DNA of 64,000 nt, taken from NCBI GenBank assembly GCA_021775475.1, contig JAJFHS010000041.1, forward strand, positions 1 through 64,000, given 5' to 3'. The translations under genes were made by a program, and so were the position numbers. This DNA is from Hyphomicrobiales bacterium (lineage in GTDB: Bacteria; Pseudomonadota; Alphaproteobacteria; Rhizobiales; JAJFHR01). Shown in pieces: positions 1 to 9,343 of this stretch. Under the pieces are notes generated by a model that searched no databases, was not told the DNA's origin, and worked only from the letters and a program-made list of their open reading frames with translations. Numbering within the stretch: the first letter of the stretch is position 1; every line of letters starts with the position of its first letter.

Positions 1-340
<340 letters not shown>

Positions 341-600
341 GAAAAATTTGATTCTGTCTATTCCCCGGATGAAAAAATCCAGGGGGTCATTTCGCTTCGA
401 CGTCTATTTTAAAATTGACGAGTTCCAAACACAAATACTGTTGATCATTACATTGCTGTAAACAGCGCCGTAAATCACTACAATTTTTACGATTTGGAAG
501 AAACGTAAGACTACCAGAGTCTTGTGCGTTCATTTATGTCCGAAGACCTAAACGAACTCGCCAGGATTCCGCCGCCTACGTTTCTCTTTCTATATGTTTA

Positions 601-615
601 CAATGTCAAAGAACT
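601..615 (-). promoter_or_regulatory. rRNA leader antitermination (boxA-like) element
   Basis: On the minus strand this reads AGTTCTTTGACATTG, followed by a GAGAAACGT segment. Both resemble the conserved leader found upstream of 16S in rhizobia-like genomes, where a boxA-type element recruits the Nus antitermination complex. It lies about 260 nt upstream of the mature 16S end and downstream of the promoter at 803-832. The assignment is by resemblance only. Confidence 0.45.
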
Positions 616-802
616 CCGAACAGTCGTATATTACACGACATATCCGGCTCCCTGTCAAACCATATAATGGCTTAAACAAGGACACGAAAACAGCCTCAGA
701 TACTTCGATGAGTTCTGAAACCCGTTCCCATATTTCCCGTTAGGGGATTTTTAGCTCACAAACCCGCTGGCCAGAAGCCGGTGTGTTCGTTTGCGTGGCG
801 GG

Positions 803-832
803 GTTATATGACCTCATTGCCCCCCCTGTCAA
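803..832 (-). promoter_or_regulatory. rrn operon sigma70-type promoter
   Basis: On the minus strand there is a perfect -35 TTGACA (832-827) and a -10 TATAAC (808-803) separated by 18 nt; reading the -10 one base earlier as ATATAA gives 17. A G+C-rich discriminator (CCCCGCC) follows the -10, as is typical of stringently controlled rRNA promoters. Transcription would start near 796 and give a leader of about 450 nt before 16S. Confidence 0.7.
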
Positions 833-1280
833 CAGCGTATTTGAACAAAATTACAAACTAATTCGATTTTCCGGTTTATCAAGCCCGTCGCACAGTTTGA
901 CAACTACGTAAAACTACGAATTTACGGCTGCATTCCGCCAAATTAACCTCTTTTTTAAAACCCGTAAAATCATTTACAGGATCTTAAAATACATCGACAT
1001 TTTTTAGCAACAACCATATTGCGGCCATATTTTTCCTCTTTGACAGTGCAATCAGGTTGGTTTGGGGTGACATCGGTGTGTGAAAATTTTTGATGAATCA
1101 TATCCGGGACGGGCAAAACAGATTTTTTATGTTGGAATTTCGATGTTTTTTGAAGCCCTGCAACGCTTCGCCTGTTGACACTTACCTGATTGCGGGGCAT
1201 CTTGGCGTTAATAAGTTTTGTATCGAGTGTCATTGAGCTCAGCTTGGGTGATTTTCGTTGAATTCAAGGAACGGATTGCT

Positions 1281-3152
1281 TTGAGAAAACTGGTAATATT
1301 AAAATCGGGGACGAGAGCCTCCGGAGAGAGTTCTTTTGTTCGATCTGTCTCTGGTTTCGAGGCGTCTTTTGCTGGCGAAGCTTCCCCCTTCACTCATGAC
1401 CATTCGCTGAAAAACCGTTGGCTGATGACATCCAGTGTCGCCGGTCTTTTTGGTGCCTTGGTTATTGGCGGAGCATTTTTCTTCACCTTTGAAGGAAACC
1501 AGATAGCCGTCACAAAAATCGGACAAGGCACCAGGCTCTCAACTCGTAACCCGCAAAAAAGTACAATTGACAGCAAAGCCGATCAAACCGAATTGTTTAT
1601 TGGTGACGTTCCTGTCATTGCCAGCAAAAATGTAACCGACGGGGCCACCTCTGGTACACGGTTCACAAATGTTGCTGTGACCTTTGGCCGTTCGGAGGAA
1701 GATGCCAAGCTCTTTAGCCAGGCCGCAAACCCCGAAAAAAGCGACACTGCAAAGACCCAGGGAAATATACCTTTATTTCCACAATCGGGAAAACAGGCAT
1801 CTTTAAATTCCGCCGCATTGGGGATAATTGATCTCGGTGGCAAAGTTTCCAGTATTCTGGGTTATCAGTCCAGCAAGCCTACGGTGTTACCCGATGCTTC
1901 CAGTGGGGCCGGTTTCAACATCTCCGGTGCCAGCCCGCGAAATGCCAAGTCTAATATTACCAGTGTCACCAAACGCGAACCTGTCAACAAGCAATCAAAA
2001 ATACCGTACCTGACCGTTTCAGTATCCGCCGGTGATACGCTGATTGACATTCTGACCGACAAAGGGGCTTTTAAAGACGATGCCCGCGAGATCGTGGCAG
2101 CCTTGAAGCCCTACTTTAAATCTTCTGCTTTAAAAGAAGGTCAGAAGGTGACCTTCGCCCTTGCCCCTGACACTAGAGGTGGAAAACAGGTGTTGGTGCC
2201 TGAAACACTCGAGGTTGCCGTTGGACCTGAAAAACGATTGACAATCGTTCGCGATGAGTATGGCAATTATACACTTTTGCTGGACGCTCCCGAAGGTGAT
2301 GATGTTGAACAGTTTCAGGCGCAGGCAAAAATCCAAAAGAGCCTTTATACCGCAGCACGAAATCAGGGCATTCCAGATAAAGTCATCGCCAATATGATGC
2401 GCATCCACTCTTACGACGTTGATTTTCAGCGCGAAGTCAGAGTAGGAGATTCATTTGAAGTTTTTTACGGCAATGGAAATTCCCGGTCGCGGAAAAAACC
2501 TGACACAGTGATGTACAGTTCTTTGACGCTCAGTGGCAATACCAAAAACTTTTACCGCTTCAAAACCAGCGATGACAATGTGGTCGATTATTATGATGAC
2601 AGCGGGCGCAGTGCAAAAAAATTCCTGATACGCAATCCGGTGGAAGGCGCTCGTCTGACGTCGGCGTATGGTATGCGGTATCATCCGATTTTACGGGTCA
2701 AAAAGATGCATGCCGGAGTTGATCTGGCTGCCCCGCGTGGGACACCAATTAAAATCGCCGGCAATGGTGTTGTTATTAAAAAAGGTCGCTATCGTGGAGT
2801 GGGAAATTTTGTCAAAATTCGCCATGCCAACGGATACGTGACCTCTTATGCTCACATGTCCGGTTTTGGTCCCGGGATGAGAAAGGATAAAAAAGTCCGA
2901 CAGGGGCAGATTGTCGGCTACGTAGGCTCCACCGGTCGTTCAACCGGCAATCATCTGCATTATCAAGTGGAGCTGAATGGCAGAACCGTCAACCCGATGC
3001 GCATCAAGGTGCCAACAGGGCGGCAGCTTACCGGTAAAATGCTGGCGCTTTTTAAGAAACAAAAAACAAGAATTGATGCCATGAGAAGGGCCGCTCCGAC
3101 CGCCACACGCGTCGCTACCGCCAGCGAATCTCAACGCAAGGGCGTCAACTAG
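1281..3152 (+). CDS. M23 family metallopeptidase (murein DD-endopeptidase type)
   Basis: Predicted zinc endopeptidase that cuts peptidoglycan cross-links. The N-terminal region carries one membrane anchor (VAGLFGALVIGGAFFF), so most of the protein faces the periplasm. A LysM/OapA-like segment (about SVSAGDTLIDIL) precedes the C-terminal peptidase domain. The zinc and catalytic motifs are intact: HAGVD (HxxxD), SYAHM and GNHLHYQV (HxH), so the enzyme is probably active rather than a degenerate EnvC-like activator. The start is uncertain. The TTG at 1281 has AAGGA about ten bases upstream and is preferred; a TTG at 1218 would add 21 residues but lacks a ribosome binding site. Divergent from the rRNA operon. 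Confidence 0.88.
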   Translation: MRKLVILKSGTRASGESSFVRSVSGFEASFAGEASPFTHDHSLKNRWLMTSSVAGLFGALVIGGAFFFTFEGNQIAVTKIGQGTRLSTRNPQKSTIDSKADQTELFIGDVPVIASKNVTDGATSGTRFTNVAVTFGRSEEDAKLFSQAANPEKSDTAKTQGNIPLFPQSGKQASLNSAALGIIDLGGKVSSILGYQSSKPTVLPDASSGAGFNISGASPRNAKSNITSVTKREPVNKQSKIPYLTVSVSAGDTLIDILTDKGAFKDDAREIVAALKPYFKSSALKEGQKVTFALAPDTRGGKQVLVPETLEVAVGPEKRLTIVRDEYGNYTLLLDAPEGDDVEQFQAQAKIQKSLYTAARNQGIPDKVIANMMRIHSYDVDFQREVRVGDSFEVFYGNGNSRSRKKPDTVMYSSLTLSGNTKNFYRFKTSDDNVVDYYDDSGRSAKKFLIRNPVEGARLTSAYGMRYHPILRVKKMHAGVDLAAPRGTPIKIAGNGVVIKKGRYRGVGNFVKIRHANGYVTSYAHMSGFGPGMRKDKKVRQGQIVGYVGSTGRSTGNHLHYQVELNGRTVNPMRIKVPTGRQLTGKMLALFKKQKTRIDAMRRAAPTATRVATASESQRKGVN

Positions 3153-3183
3153 GTACAATCCGAACAAGGTTAGCATTACTCAC

Positions 3184-3258
3184 CCGTCCCGGCCTTGAGC
3201 CGGGTCCTGCCGGAATTCCGGTTGGGCGTTAACATATCCCGGCTCAAGGCCGGGACGG
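3184..3258. repeat. palindromic intergenic repeat, family A, copy 1
   Basis: Two perfectly complementary 21-bp arms (3184-3204 and 3238-3258) flank 33 nt. Each arm is itself a small palindrome, CCCGGC-N5-GCCGGG. A second copy with the same arms lies at 30612-30685, and TGCG follows the right arm in both. The element sits between the convergent stop codons of the M23 gene and the repeat protein, where its transcript could fold into a strong hairpin and help terminate both. Confidence 0.85.
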
Positions 3259-3346
3259 TGCGGTTTATCTTATAAAAACGGACAGGCTCTGATCTAGTTT
3301 ACGCACTTCTTGTTCGAAAACCGACTCCCACTTTTCGGGAAGTGCT

Positions 3347-4582
3347 CTAGCAGCGGCCGATACGCTGACGGTTGATTTCATCACCATACTGATTAAGTTC
3401 GATCTGCAAGCGACGACCTTTGCGGCAGCCTTCGACAAAAATCTGCAAATTTCTGATGCCGCGAGACCTGAAGTCTTTCAACACCGAATTCAGGCGTGGT
3501 GCCTGGGGGCAGCGTCCAACAACCGTGCGATCGAGAACAGCGCCGTACGGATCAATTCTATATTCGCGCTTTTCAAGCCGATAGCACGCGCGCGCGCGAA
3601 AGCCTCTGTTATTACTGGAGAGGATTTCAACACGGTTGGCCCCGCGTTTTTGCAACATTGTCACAACCTGCTGGCGGGTGAGTGGTGGCGAACACCGGCC
3701 CAGGCGAGAGGTTGAGGTGACTTCTCCGAATCTGTTCATACGAATACGTAGCATTGAATTCTGCCTGCATGCTTCTGCCTGATAGACAGGAAGCTGATTA
3801 TCAATGACTTTGATTTGACGATAACCAAGGTCGCGCAAGCGCTGTGCAATATTTTGCGGGCCAATTGGTCTGGCGCATGAGCCGATAACAGTACGGCGCT
3901 GAATGCGACCATTAGCGGCTAGGCGCAGCCTGAATTTGTCGCCTTCAAAACAGGCTTCGGCGACAAGTCGTCCCTGATTTCTATTCACAATCTGAATTTT
4001 TGTGAAACCGTCCTGGCGCAACTGCTGGCGTATTTCGGCAATATTGGGGCCGCGCTGACAGCGCCCGGTGATCGAGCGCTGCAAAACTTCACCATAGGGA
4101 TCAATATCAAGGCGAACACGCTGTTCGAAATCACACGCCTTGGCAACAAAGCGTCCCTGTCTAATGGGAGAGACGGAGATCTTGTCCAGCCCCTGCCTTC
4201 TCAAGATCGCTGCAACCTGCTGTGCGTCGACTGTCGGACGACATCTGCCAATCTGGTCACCGCGTATCACCTTGCCGCTTAACCGGCGTACCTTGACCCG
4301 ATACCTAAGACCTCTAAGGCAGGCCTCGGCGTGCACATTTTTGAAAGTTTCTCTGGCAATCTGGATTTCACGAAAACCATTTTGAAACAGCAATCGCCTG
4401 GCATCATCCTTCGACAAACCGATATTTAACTTCAACTGGGCCATGCGATAGGGGGCAACCGCTGGAGGGGCAATTGTTGATGATCCCGCATCAGATTTGG
4501 CACCGGCGACAGAAGGGTCAGTGCCTGCCGCCAAAATCAATCCCAACAAAACCAGTAGAATTGCCTTGCATCGAAACGCCAT
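3347..4582 (-). CDS. secreted protein with six tandem PepSY-like cysteine modules
   Basis: A 411-residue protein of unknown function. Residues 1-28 form a signal peptide (AILLVLLGLILAAG core). The rest is six tandem modules: about 55-116, 117-177, 178-238, 239-299, 300-360 and 361-411. Modules 2 to 5 are each exactly 61 residues long. Each has a predicted helix (IAxxLRxxGF), a beta hairpin (GRFVAEAC) and a strand ending in YGxVxxRxxIGRC. The helix-beta arrangement resembles the PepSY fold. Two cysteines recur at module positions 34 and 59, suggesting one disulfide per module in the periplasm; module 6 is ten residues shorter. The protein is very rich in Arg. It lies downstream of clpB on the same strand with a 100-nt gap. 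PepSY relationship is an inference from pattern. Confidence 0.8.
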   Translation of the reverse strand: MAFRCKAILLVLLGLILAAGTDPSVAGAKSDAGSSTIAPPAVAPYRMAQLKLNIGLSKDDARRLLFQNGFREIQIARETFKNVHAEACLRGLRYRVKVRRLSGKVIRGDQIGRCRPTVDAQQVAAILRRQGLDKISVSPIRQGRFVAKACDFEQRVRLDIDPYGEVLQRSITGRCQRGPNIAEIRQQLRQDGFTKIQIVNRNQGRLVAEACFEGDKFRLRLAANGRIQRRTVIGSCARPIGPQNIAQRLRDLGYRQIKVIDNQLPVYQAEACRQNSMLRIRMNRFGEVTSTSRLGRCSPPLTRQQVVTMLQKRGANRVEILSSNNRGFRARACYRLEKREYRIDPYGAVLDRTVVGRCPQAPRLNSVLKDFRSRGIRNLQIFVEGCRKGRRLQIELNQYGDEINRQRIGRC

Positions 4583-4683
4583 CTCGCCAACCTTTCAAAG
4601 GAAAATCCGTATCGCGTCAAAGTCTGTCTCAACACGCCGGATTTTCCAAGCAGAAAATACATTTTTTTCTGTAACTGTCTTGA

Positions 4684-7290
4684 TTATGCCGCCCTTTCAG
4701 CAACCGTACCATTGAAGGTCAAGCCATCCATACCTGCAGATATCTTGATGACATCACCATCACCGATTTCTCCCGACAACATCAGATCAGCCAGAGGGTT
4801 TTGTACTGATTTCTGGATGACGCGTTTTAAGGGCCGCGCTCCAAAGGCTGGGTCATAGCCTTTGTCAGCAAGCCAGGAGCGCGCCTGATCATCCAGTTCA
4901 ATCTTGATTTTGCGGGCGTCAAGCAAGGTCTGCAGCCGCGCGATTTGAATATCGACAATGGTATCCATGTCGCTGCGCGCGAGGCGATGAAACAGGATAA
5001 TCTCATCAAGCCGGTTTAAAAACTCCGGCCTGAAGTTGGCTCTGACAATCTCCATTACTGAACTGCGCACAACCTCAATATCTTCACCTTCCGGCTGATT
5101 GACAAGAATTTCCGAGCCCAGATTCGAAGTCAGAATAATCATGGCATTGCTGAAATCTACCGTGCGGCCCTGACCATCGGTAAGACGACCGTCATCCAGC
5201 ACCTGCAACAGGATATTGAAGACATCGGGATGGGCTTTTTCAACCTCATCAAACAGGATGACCTGGTAGGGTCGGCGGCGCACAGCTTCCGTCAGGGCAC
5301 CGCCTTCTTCATAACCGACGTAGCCAGGAGGGGCACCAATGAGGCGGGCAACAGAATGTTTTTCCATATATTCAGACATGTCCAGGCGCAACACGGCCTG
5401 ATCATCATCAAACATAAACCCGGCAATGGTTTTGGTCAGTTCTGTTTTGCCAACACCGGTGGGGCCCAAAAATAAAAACGAACCAATTGGGCGTGAGGGA
5501 TCCTGCAGACCCGCGCGCGAACGGCGCACCGCCGATGATACCGCAGCCACAGCTTCAGCCTGGCCAACCACACGTTTGGTCAGGACATCTTCCATCTTGA
5601 GGAGTTTTTCTTTTTCGCCCTGAAGCATTTTATCAACCGGAATACCAGTCCAGCGCGACACAATCTGAGCCACGTGATTGGCATTGACGGCCTCGTCCAC
5701 CATAAGATCTCTTTGGCTTCCAGACGATGTGTTTTCTTTTTCCGCCAACTGTTTTTCAAGTTCGGGAATGACACCATAGGCAAGCTCACTGGCACGCTCC
5801 AGCAAGCCATCACGCTGAGCCATTTCCAGTTCGGTCCGGGCATTTTCAAGTTCTTCTTTTATTTTTGTTGCCGAGGACAATTTAGCCTTTTCCGCATTCC
5901 AGCGCGTCGACAAATCAGCCGATTGTCCTTCAAGATCACTCAACTCGGTTTCGAGTTTTTCGAGGCGATCTTTCGAGGCTTTATCATCTTCCTTCTTCAA
6001 CGCTTCACGTTCAATCTTGAGCTGAATTATGCGACGATCAAGTTCGTCGAGTTCTTCAGGTTTTGAATCAACCTGCATGCGCAGGCGGCTGGCCGCTTCA
6101 TCGATCAGGTCAATCGCCTTATCGGGTAAAAATCTGTCGGTGATATAACGCTGTGACAGGTTTGCAGCGGCCACAATGGCGCTGTCGGTGATGCGCACAC
6201 CGTGATGCAACTCATATTTTTCCTTGAGGCCGCGCAAAATAGACACAGTATCCTCTATTGTAGGCTCGGCAATGAACACCGGCTGAAAACGCCGTGCCAG
6301 AGCTGCATCTTTTTCCACGTGCTTGCGGTACTCATCAAGCGTTGTTGCACCTATGCAATGCAATTCGCCGCGCGCCAGAGCCGGTTTTAACAGGTTCGAT
6401 GCATCCATCGCGCCATCAGATTTACCAGCGCCTATCAACGTATGCATTTCATCAATAAACAAAATTATTTCGCCGTGGGCAGCCGTAACTTCCGACAATA
6501 CCGCTTTGAGGCGTTCTTCAAATTCACCCCGGTATTTGGCACCGGCAATGAGGGCACCGAGATCAAGCGACAACAGGCGCTTGTTCTTCAGGCTTTCGGG
6601 CACATCGCCATTGACAATTCTTAATGCCAGACCTTCGGCGATGGCGGTTTTACCAACGCCGGGCTCACCGATGAGTACCGGATTGTTTTTGGTACGTCGC
6701 GACAATACCTGCATGGTGCGCCTGATTTCCTCTTCACGACCGATAACCGGATCGAGTTTTCCCTCGCGGGCAACTTCGGTTAAATCGCGGGCATACTTTT
6801 TCAAGGCATCATAGGAATTTTCAGCCGAGGCACTATCGGCAACGCGGCCCTTGCGCAGGTCATTTATGGCTGTATTGAGATTGGCCGCACTGACGCCAGC
6901 CTGTTTCAGCGCTTTTGCCGCTTCGCTCTTGCCTTCGACAAGTATGGCCAGCAACAGACGTTCGGCAGTAACGAAACTGTCCCCGGCTTTTTTTGCCAGA
7001 TCATCCGCCACATCGAACACTCTGGCGGTTTCCGGGGCAAGGTATAGCTGACCCGCGCCACTGCCTTCCACTTTGGGAATTCGTGAAATCGCTAGTTCAT
7101 TTGACTGAACCACGGTCGCCACGTCCCCACCGGCTTGTTCTATCAGACCGGCGGCAAGGCCTTCGGTATCATCTATCAGAACCTTGAGCACATGTTCGGG
7201 AGAAAACCGTTGGTGGTTCTCGCGTAACGCTAAAGATTGCGCACTTTGAACAAAGCCTCTGGCACGCTCGGTATATTTTTCAAAATCCAT
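4684..7290 (-). CDS. clpB: ATP-dependent disaggregase ClpB
   Basis: Hexameric AAA+ chaperone that, with DnaK, extracts and refolds aggregated cytosolic proteins after heat stress. The N-terminal Clp domain ([13 protein letters not shown] onward) is followed by nucleotide-binding domain 1 with Walker A GEPGVGKT, a long coiled-coil middle domain rich in Glu/Lys, and domain 2 with Walker A GPTGVGKT and [10 protein letters not shown]-type pore segment ([14 protein letters not shown]). Length of 868 residues is normal for ClpB and the middle domain rules out ClpA. The ATG at 7290 is preferred over the ATG four codons upstream because GAGG sits at a good distance before it. A heat-shock-like promoter is proposed at 7429-7457. 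Confidence 0.97.
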   Translation of the reverse strand: MDFEKYTERARGFVQSAQSLALRENHQRFSPEHVLKVLIDDTEGLAAGLIEQAGGDVATVVQSNELAISRIPKVEGSGAGQLYLAPETARVFDVADDLAKKAGDSFVTAERLLLAILVEGKSEAAKALKQAGVSAANLNTAINDLRKGRVADSASAENSYDALKKYARDLTEVAREGKLDPVIGREEEIRRTMQVLSRRTKNNPVLIGEPGVGKTAIAEGLALRIVNGDVPESLKNKRLLSLDLGALIAGAKYRGEFEERLKAVLSEVTAAHGEIILFIDEMHTLIGAGKSDGAMDASNLLKPALARGELHCIGATTLDEYRKHVEKDAALARRFQPVFIAEPTIEDTVSILRGLKEKYELHHGVRITDSAIVAAANLSQRYITDRFLPDKAIDLIDEAASRLRMQVDSKPEELDELDRRIIQLKIEREALKKEDDKASKDRLEKLETELSDLEGQSADLSTRWNAEKAKLSSATKIKEELENARTELEMAQRDGLLERASELAYGVIPELEKQLAEKENTSSGSQRDLMVDEAVNANHVAQIVSRWTGIPVDKMLQGEKEKLLKMEDVLTKRVVGQAEAVAAVSSAVRRSRAGLQDPSRPIGSFLFLGPTGVGKTELTKTIAGFMFDDDQAVLRLDMSEYMEKHSVARLIGAPPGYVGYEEGGALTEAVRRRPYQVILFDEVEKAHPDVFNILLQVLDDGRLTDGQGRTVDFSNAMIILTSNLGSEILVNQPEGEDIEVVRSSVMEIVRANFRPEFLNRLDEIILFHRLARSDMDTIVDIQIARLQTLLDARKIKIELDDQARSWLADKGYDPAFGARPLKRVIQKSVQNPLADLMLSGEIGDGDVIKISAGMDGLTFNGTVAERAA

Positions 7291-7428
7291 TTCAGCCCTC
7301 ATTTACTGCCTGCAACCATCACTGGTGATTATTACCATATTAGCCGCTAGGTCATTTTTTCAATCCCTGGTCTTGCAAATTTCCCAGGCAAGGAGCAAAA
7401 CCCTAAAATAGTATCTTGCTCTAACCTC

Positions 7429-7457
7429 TATGTAGTGTGTCTATTTAGCCACACAAG
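7429..7457 (-). promoter_or_regulatory. possible sigma32-type (heat shock) promoter of clpB
   Basis: On the minus strand CTTGTGT (7457-7451) and CTACATA (7435-7429) are separated so that 18 nt lie between CTTG and the -10-like box. Alphaproteobacterial RpoH promoters have CTTG followed after 17-18 nt by a CYTATNT-like box, so the -35 matches well and the -10 only partly. It lies about 140 nt upstream of the clpB start, a typical place for heat-shock control of this gene. Confidence 0.35.
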
Positions 7458-7502
7458 CGCCGGGCAAGAATAAAATTATTTTGTAAATGTTGAAGGTTAT
7501 TC

Positions 7503-8261
7503 ATGGCAACAATCGAAACCATCTATCGCTATCCGGTAAAAGGATTGTCGGCCGAAGAACTCAGTTCGACCAATCTTCGGGTGGACGATTGCATCGCTTT
7601 TGACCGGGCTTACGCTATCGCTAATGGTCATCGTGATTTTGATGCTGCTGCGCCCAAATTCATGGAGAAAACCAAATTTCTGATGTTGATGCGGCATGAG
7701 AAACTGGCGGCTTTGCAAACCCTATTTGAGCCTGAAACCCATAGTTTGACAATTTTGCGTAATGGTAAACAGGTGTCAAAGGGGTGTTTGCAACAACCGG
7801 TGGGACGCAAGTTGATCGAACAGTTTTTTGCAGCTTATCTGGAGGACCAGATTCTGGGAGCGCCTCACATTGTGTCAGCGCCGGATCATTCGTTCTCTGA
7901 TGTGGGGGTCAAATGCCTGTCTATCATCAATCTGGCCACTGTGCGTGATTTGGGACGCATGATGGGGGAGAGAATAGATCCCTTGCGGTTTCGCGGCAAT
8001 CTGTACATTGATGGGTTTGAGCCGTGGGCGGAACTCAAATGGGTAGGGAAAACAATCGCAATCAACGACATGGCGGTATTGCAATGTTTCCAACGCACCC
8101 GGCGCTGTGCGGCAACTAATGTTAATCCGGAAACAGCGAGCCGTGATCTCTCAATCCCGGCGCATATATCGCGCGCTTTGGGTCATGGTGACCTCGGCGT
8201 CTATGCAAAAGTCACACAAGACTGCCACATCGCCAAAGGTGCAACCATTACGGTTGATTAG
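7503..8261 (+). CDS. MOSC domain-containing protein
   Basis: A 252-residue protein with an N-terminal MOSC_N beta-barrel (IETIYRYPVKGLSAEEL, a typical family opening) and a C-terminal MOSC domain (about 130-250). The conserved cysteine that holds the molybdenum cofactor or sulfur in this family is seen as Cys202 in RTRRCAATNVNP. MOSC proteins carry sulfurated molybdenum cofactor or reduce N-hydroxylated substrates (mARC/YcbX relatives). No redox partner domain is fused here, so the substrate is unknown. It stands alone on the plus strand between clpB and the DUF4167 gene, converging on the latter with an 8-nt gap. Confidence 0.88.
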   Translation: MATIETIYRYPVKGLSAEELSSTNLRVDDCIAFDRAYAIANGHRDFDAAAPKFMEKTKFLMLMRHEKLAALQTLFEPETHSLTILRNGKQVSKGCLQQPVGRKLIEQFFAAYLEDQILGAPHIVSAPDHSFSDVGVKCLSIINLATVRDLGRMMGERIDPLRFRGNLYIDGFEPWAELKWVGKTIAINDMAVLQCFQRTRRCAATNVNPETASRDLSIPAHISRALGHGDLGVYAKVTQDCHIAKGATITVD

Positions 8262-8269
8262 TTCAGAGA

Positions 8270-8887
8270 TTATTCGGCAGCTGTCGCTGTCTGATCCAGC
8301 TCGACGGGAGCTTCGCTGTTGTTTTCAGCATCGAGCTTAGGCGCAGGTACGTCATCGCTTGGGGCCGCTGCTGCACTTTTGTTGCGCGATCCACTGCCAT
8401 TGCGGCCGGAAGGCGAGCGACGACGGCTCGGGCGGGGCTTACTGCTTTTCGCCTTTGGAGCCTCTTCTTCGTTTATGTTGGCATCATCGCTTTGGGTGGA
8501 TGTTTTTTCTATCACGGGAACAGGAGCGGTTGTCTCTGCTTCTGTGACAGCGTCGGGCTCCTGCCCATTGGCCGCTGGTTGCGGAGCAGATGCGGCAGCT
8601 TGCTGTGCCTGCGCTTGTTGCTGCTGCAATTGCTGTTGCTGGGTGTGCGCCTGACTGGCGGCGACAATACGGTTATAATGTTCGGCATGCTGAAGATAGT
8701 TTTCCGAGGCAATCCGGTCACCGGATACCTGAGCATCGCGGGCGAGCGTCGAATATTTTTCAGCTATGTGTGCAGCATTGCCACGAATTTTTACATCAGG
8801 CCCGTTACTGTCGTAGCTTCGGTTTGCCGGATTATGGACCTTACGGCCTCTTCCGCGTGAGCGTTGCTTATGTTGTCCTTGCCTCAT
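8270..8887 (-). CDS. DUF4167 domain-containing protein
   Basis: A protein of about 205 residues with a basic N-terminal DUF4167 domain (MRQGQHKQRSRGRGRK, then NRSYDSNGPDVKIRGNA and a helical YSTLARDAQVSGDRI segment). A Gln-rich linker (about 80-105) and a disordered Ser/Pro/Glu tail follow. The domain is characteristic of alphaproteobacteria and its Arg/Lys-rich head suggests nucleic-acid or ribosome contact; no function is established. The gene follows prmC in the order seen in many Hyphomicrobiales but with a long 450-nt gap here. An upstream in-frame GTG at 8893 would add two residues; neither start has a strong ribosome binding site. Confidence 0.9.
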   Translation of the reverse strand: MRQGQHKQRSRGRGRKVHNPANRSYDSNGPDVKIRGNAAHIAEKYSTLARDAQVSGDRIASENYLQHAEHYNRIVAASQAHTQQQQLQQQQAQAQQAAASAPQPAANGQEPDAVTEAETTAPVPVIEKTSTQSDDANINEEEAPKAKSSKPRPSRRRSPSGRNGSGSRNKSAAAAPSDDVPAPKLDAENNSEAPVELDQTATAAE

Positions 8888-9343
8888 GTTCACATGATAT
8901 CCAGGTTATTGAGTAAATTTTGTCGGTGTCGGTGTCGGTGCCGGTTTGGAAGTTTCAATATTATGCAGATCACGGTTGAGACCACATGATATTCCAGACA
9001 GCGACACAAATAATTCGCTCGACGGTATAAATGAACTTTTCAAGTTCGTGTATATATTACCTTTGATGGTTAAATGTTGCGAGGTCTAGCCCGCCGATGT
9101 TGTTCTTAATTTTGAAGCCCTGAAACCACAATGCCGACGTCCATCAATCGGTCCCAAATCAGGCGCTTCAATATGTAAATGATCAACAGTGTTTTTTCGC
9201 TCCAACCGCGAAATCACTTAATACCTTACAAAGTACAATTCTGCCCTGCTGTCAATACTATGGCACTGATTCTTTTAAAAAAGATAGGAATGCTAACAGG
9301 TATCAGAAATTCAAATCCGCTATTCGAGTATTTCATGAAGGGG
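8888..9343. other. intergenic region between prmC and DUF4167 gene
   Basis: About 456 bp with no supportable gene. It should contain the promoter of the DUF4167 gene on the minus strand, but I do not see a clear one. A short tandem repeat lies at 8922-8945. Open frames running into this gap from the prmC region are antisense shadows. Confidence 0.6.
8922..8945 (+). repeat. hexanucleotide tandem repeat (GTCGGT)x4
   Basis: Three exact GTCGGT units and a fourth with one change (GCCGGT), starting 35 bp upstream of the DUF4167 start codon. This could vary in length by slippage and alter promoter or leader spacing, but there is no evidence that it does. Confidence 0.75.

Larger units (their letters stand above)
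341..1280. other. intergenic region between 16S rRNA and the M23 peptidase gene
   Basis: The part up to about 835 is the rRNA leader and promoter on the minus strand. The A+T-rich part from about 840 to 1280 should hold the promoter of the divergent M23 gene, but I see no convincing -35/-10 pair there. An open frame of 87 codons on the minus strand (970-1233) shows no recognisable protein features and is not called as a gene. Confidence 0.6.

Noticed and set aside
970-1233. 87-codon minus-strand frame between the rRNA promoter and the M23 gene
   Set aside because: No ribosome binding site, no recognisable domain, and it fills A+T-rich upstream DNA where the divergent promoter should be.
8319-8654. 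Cys-rich plus-strand frame over the DUF4167 gene
   Set aside because: The Cys run is the antisense of the Gln-rich linker of the DUF4167 protein, not a metallothionein-like gene.
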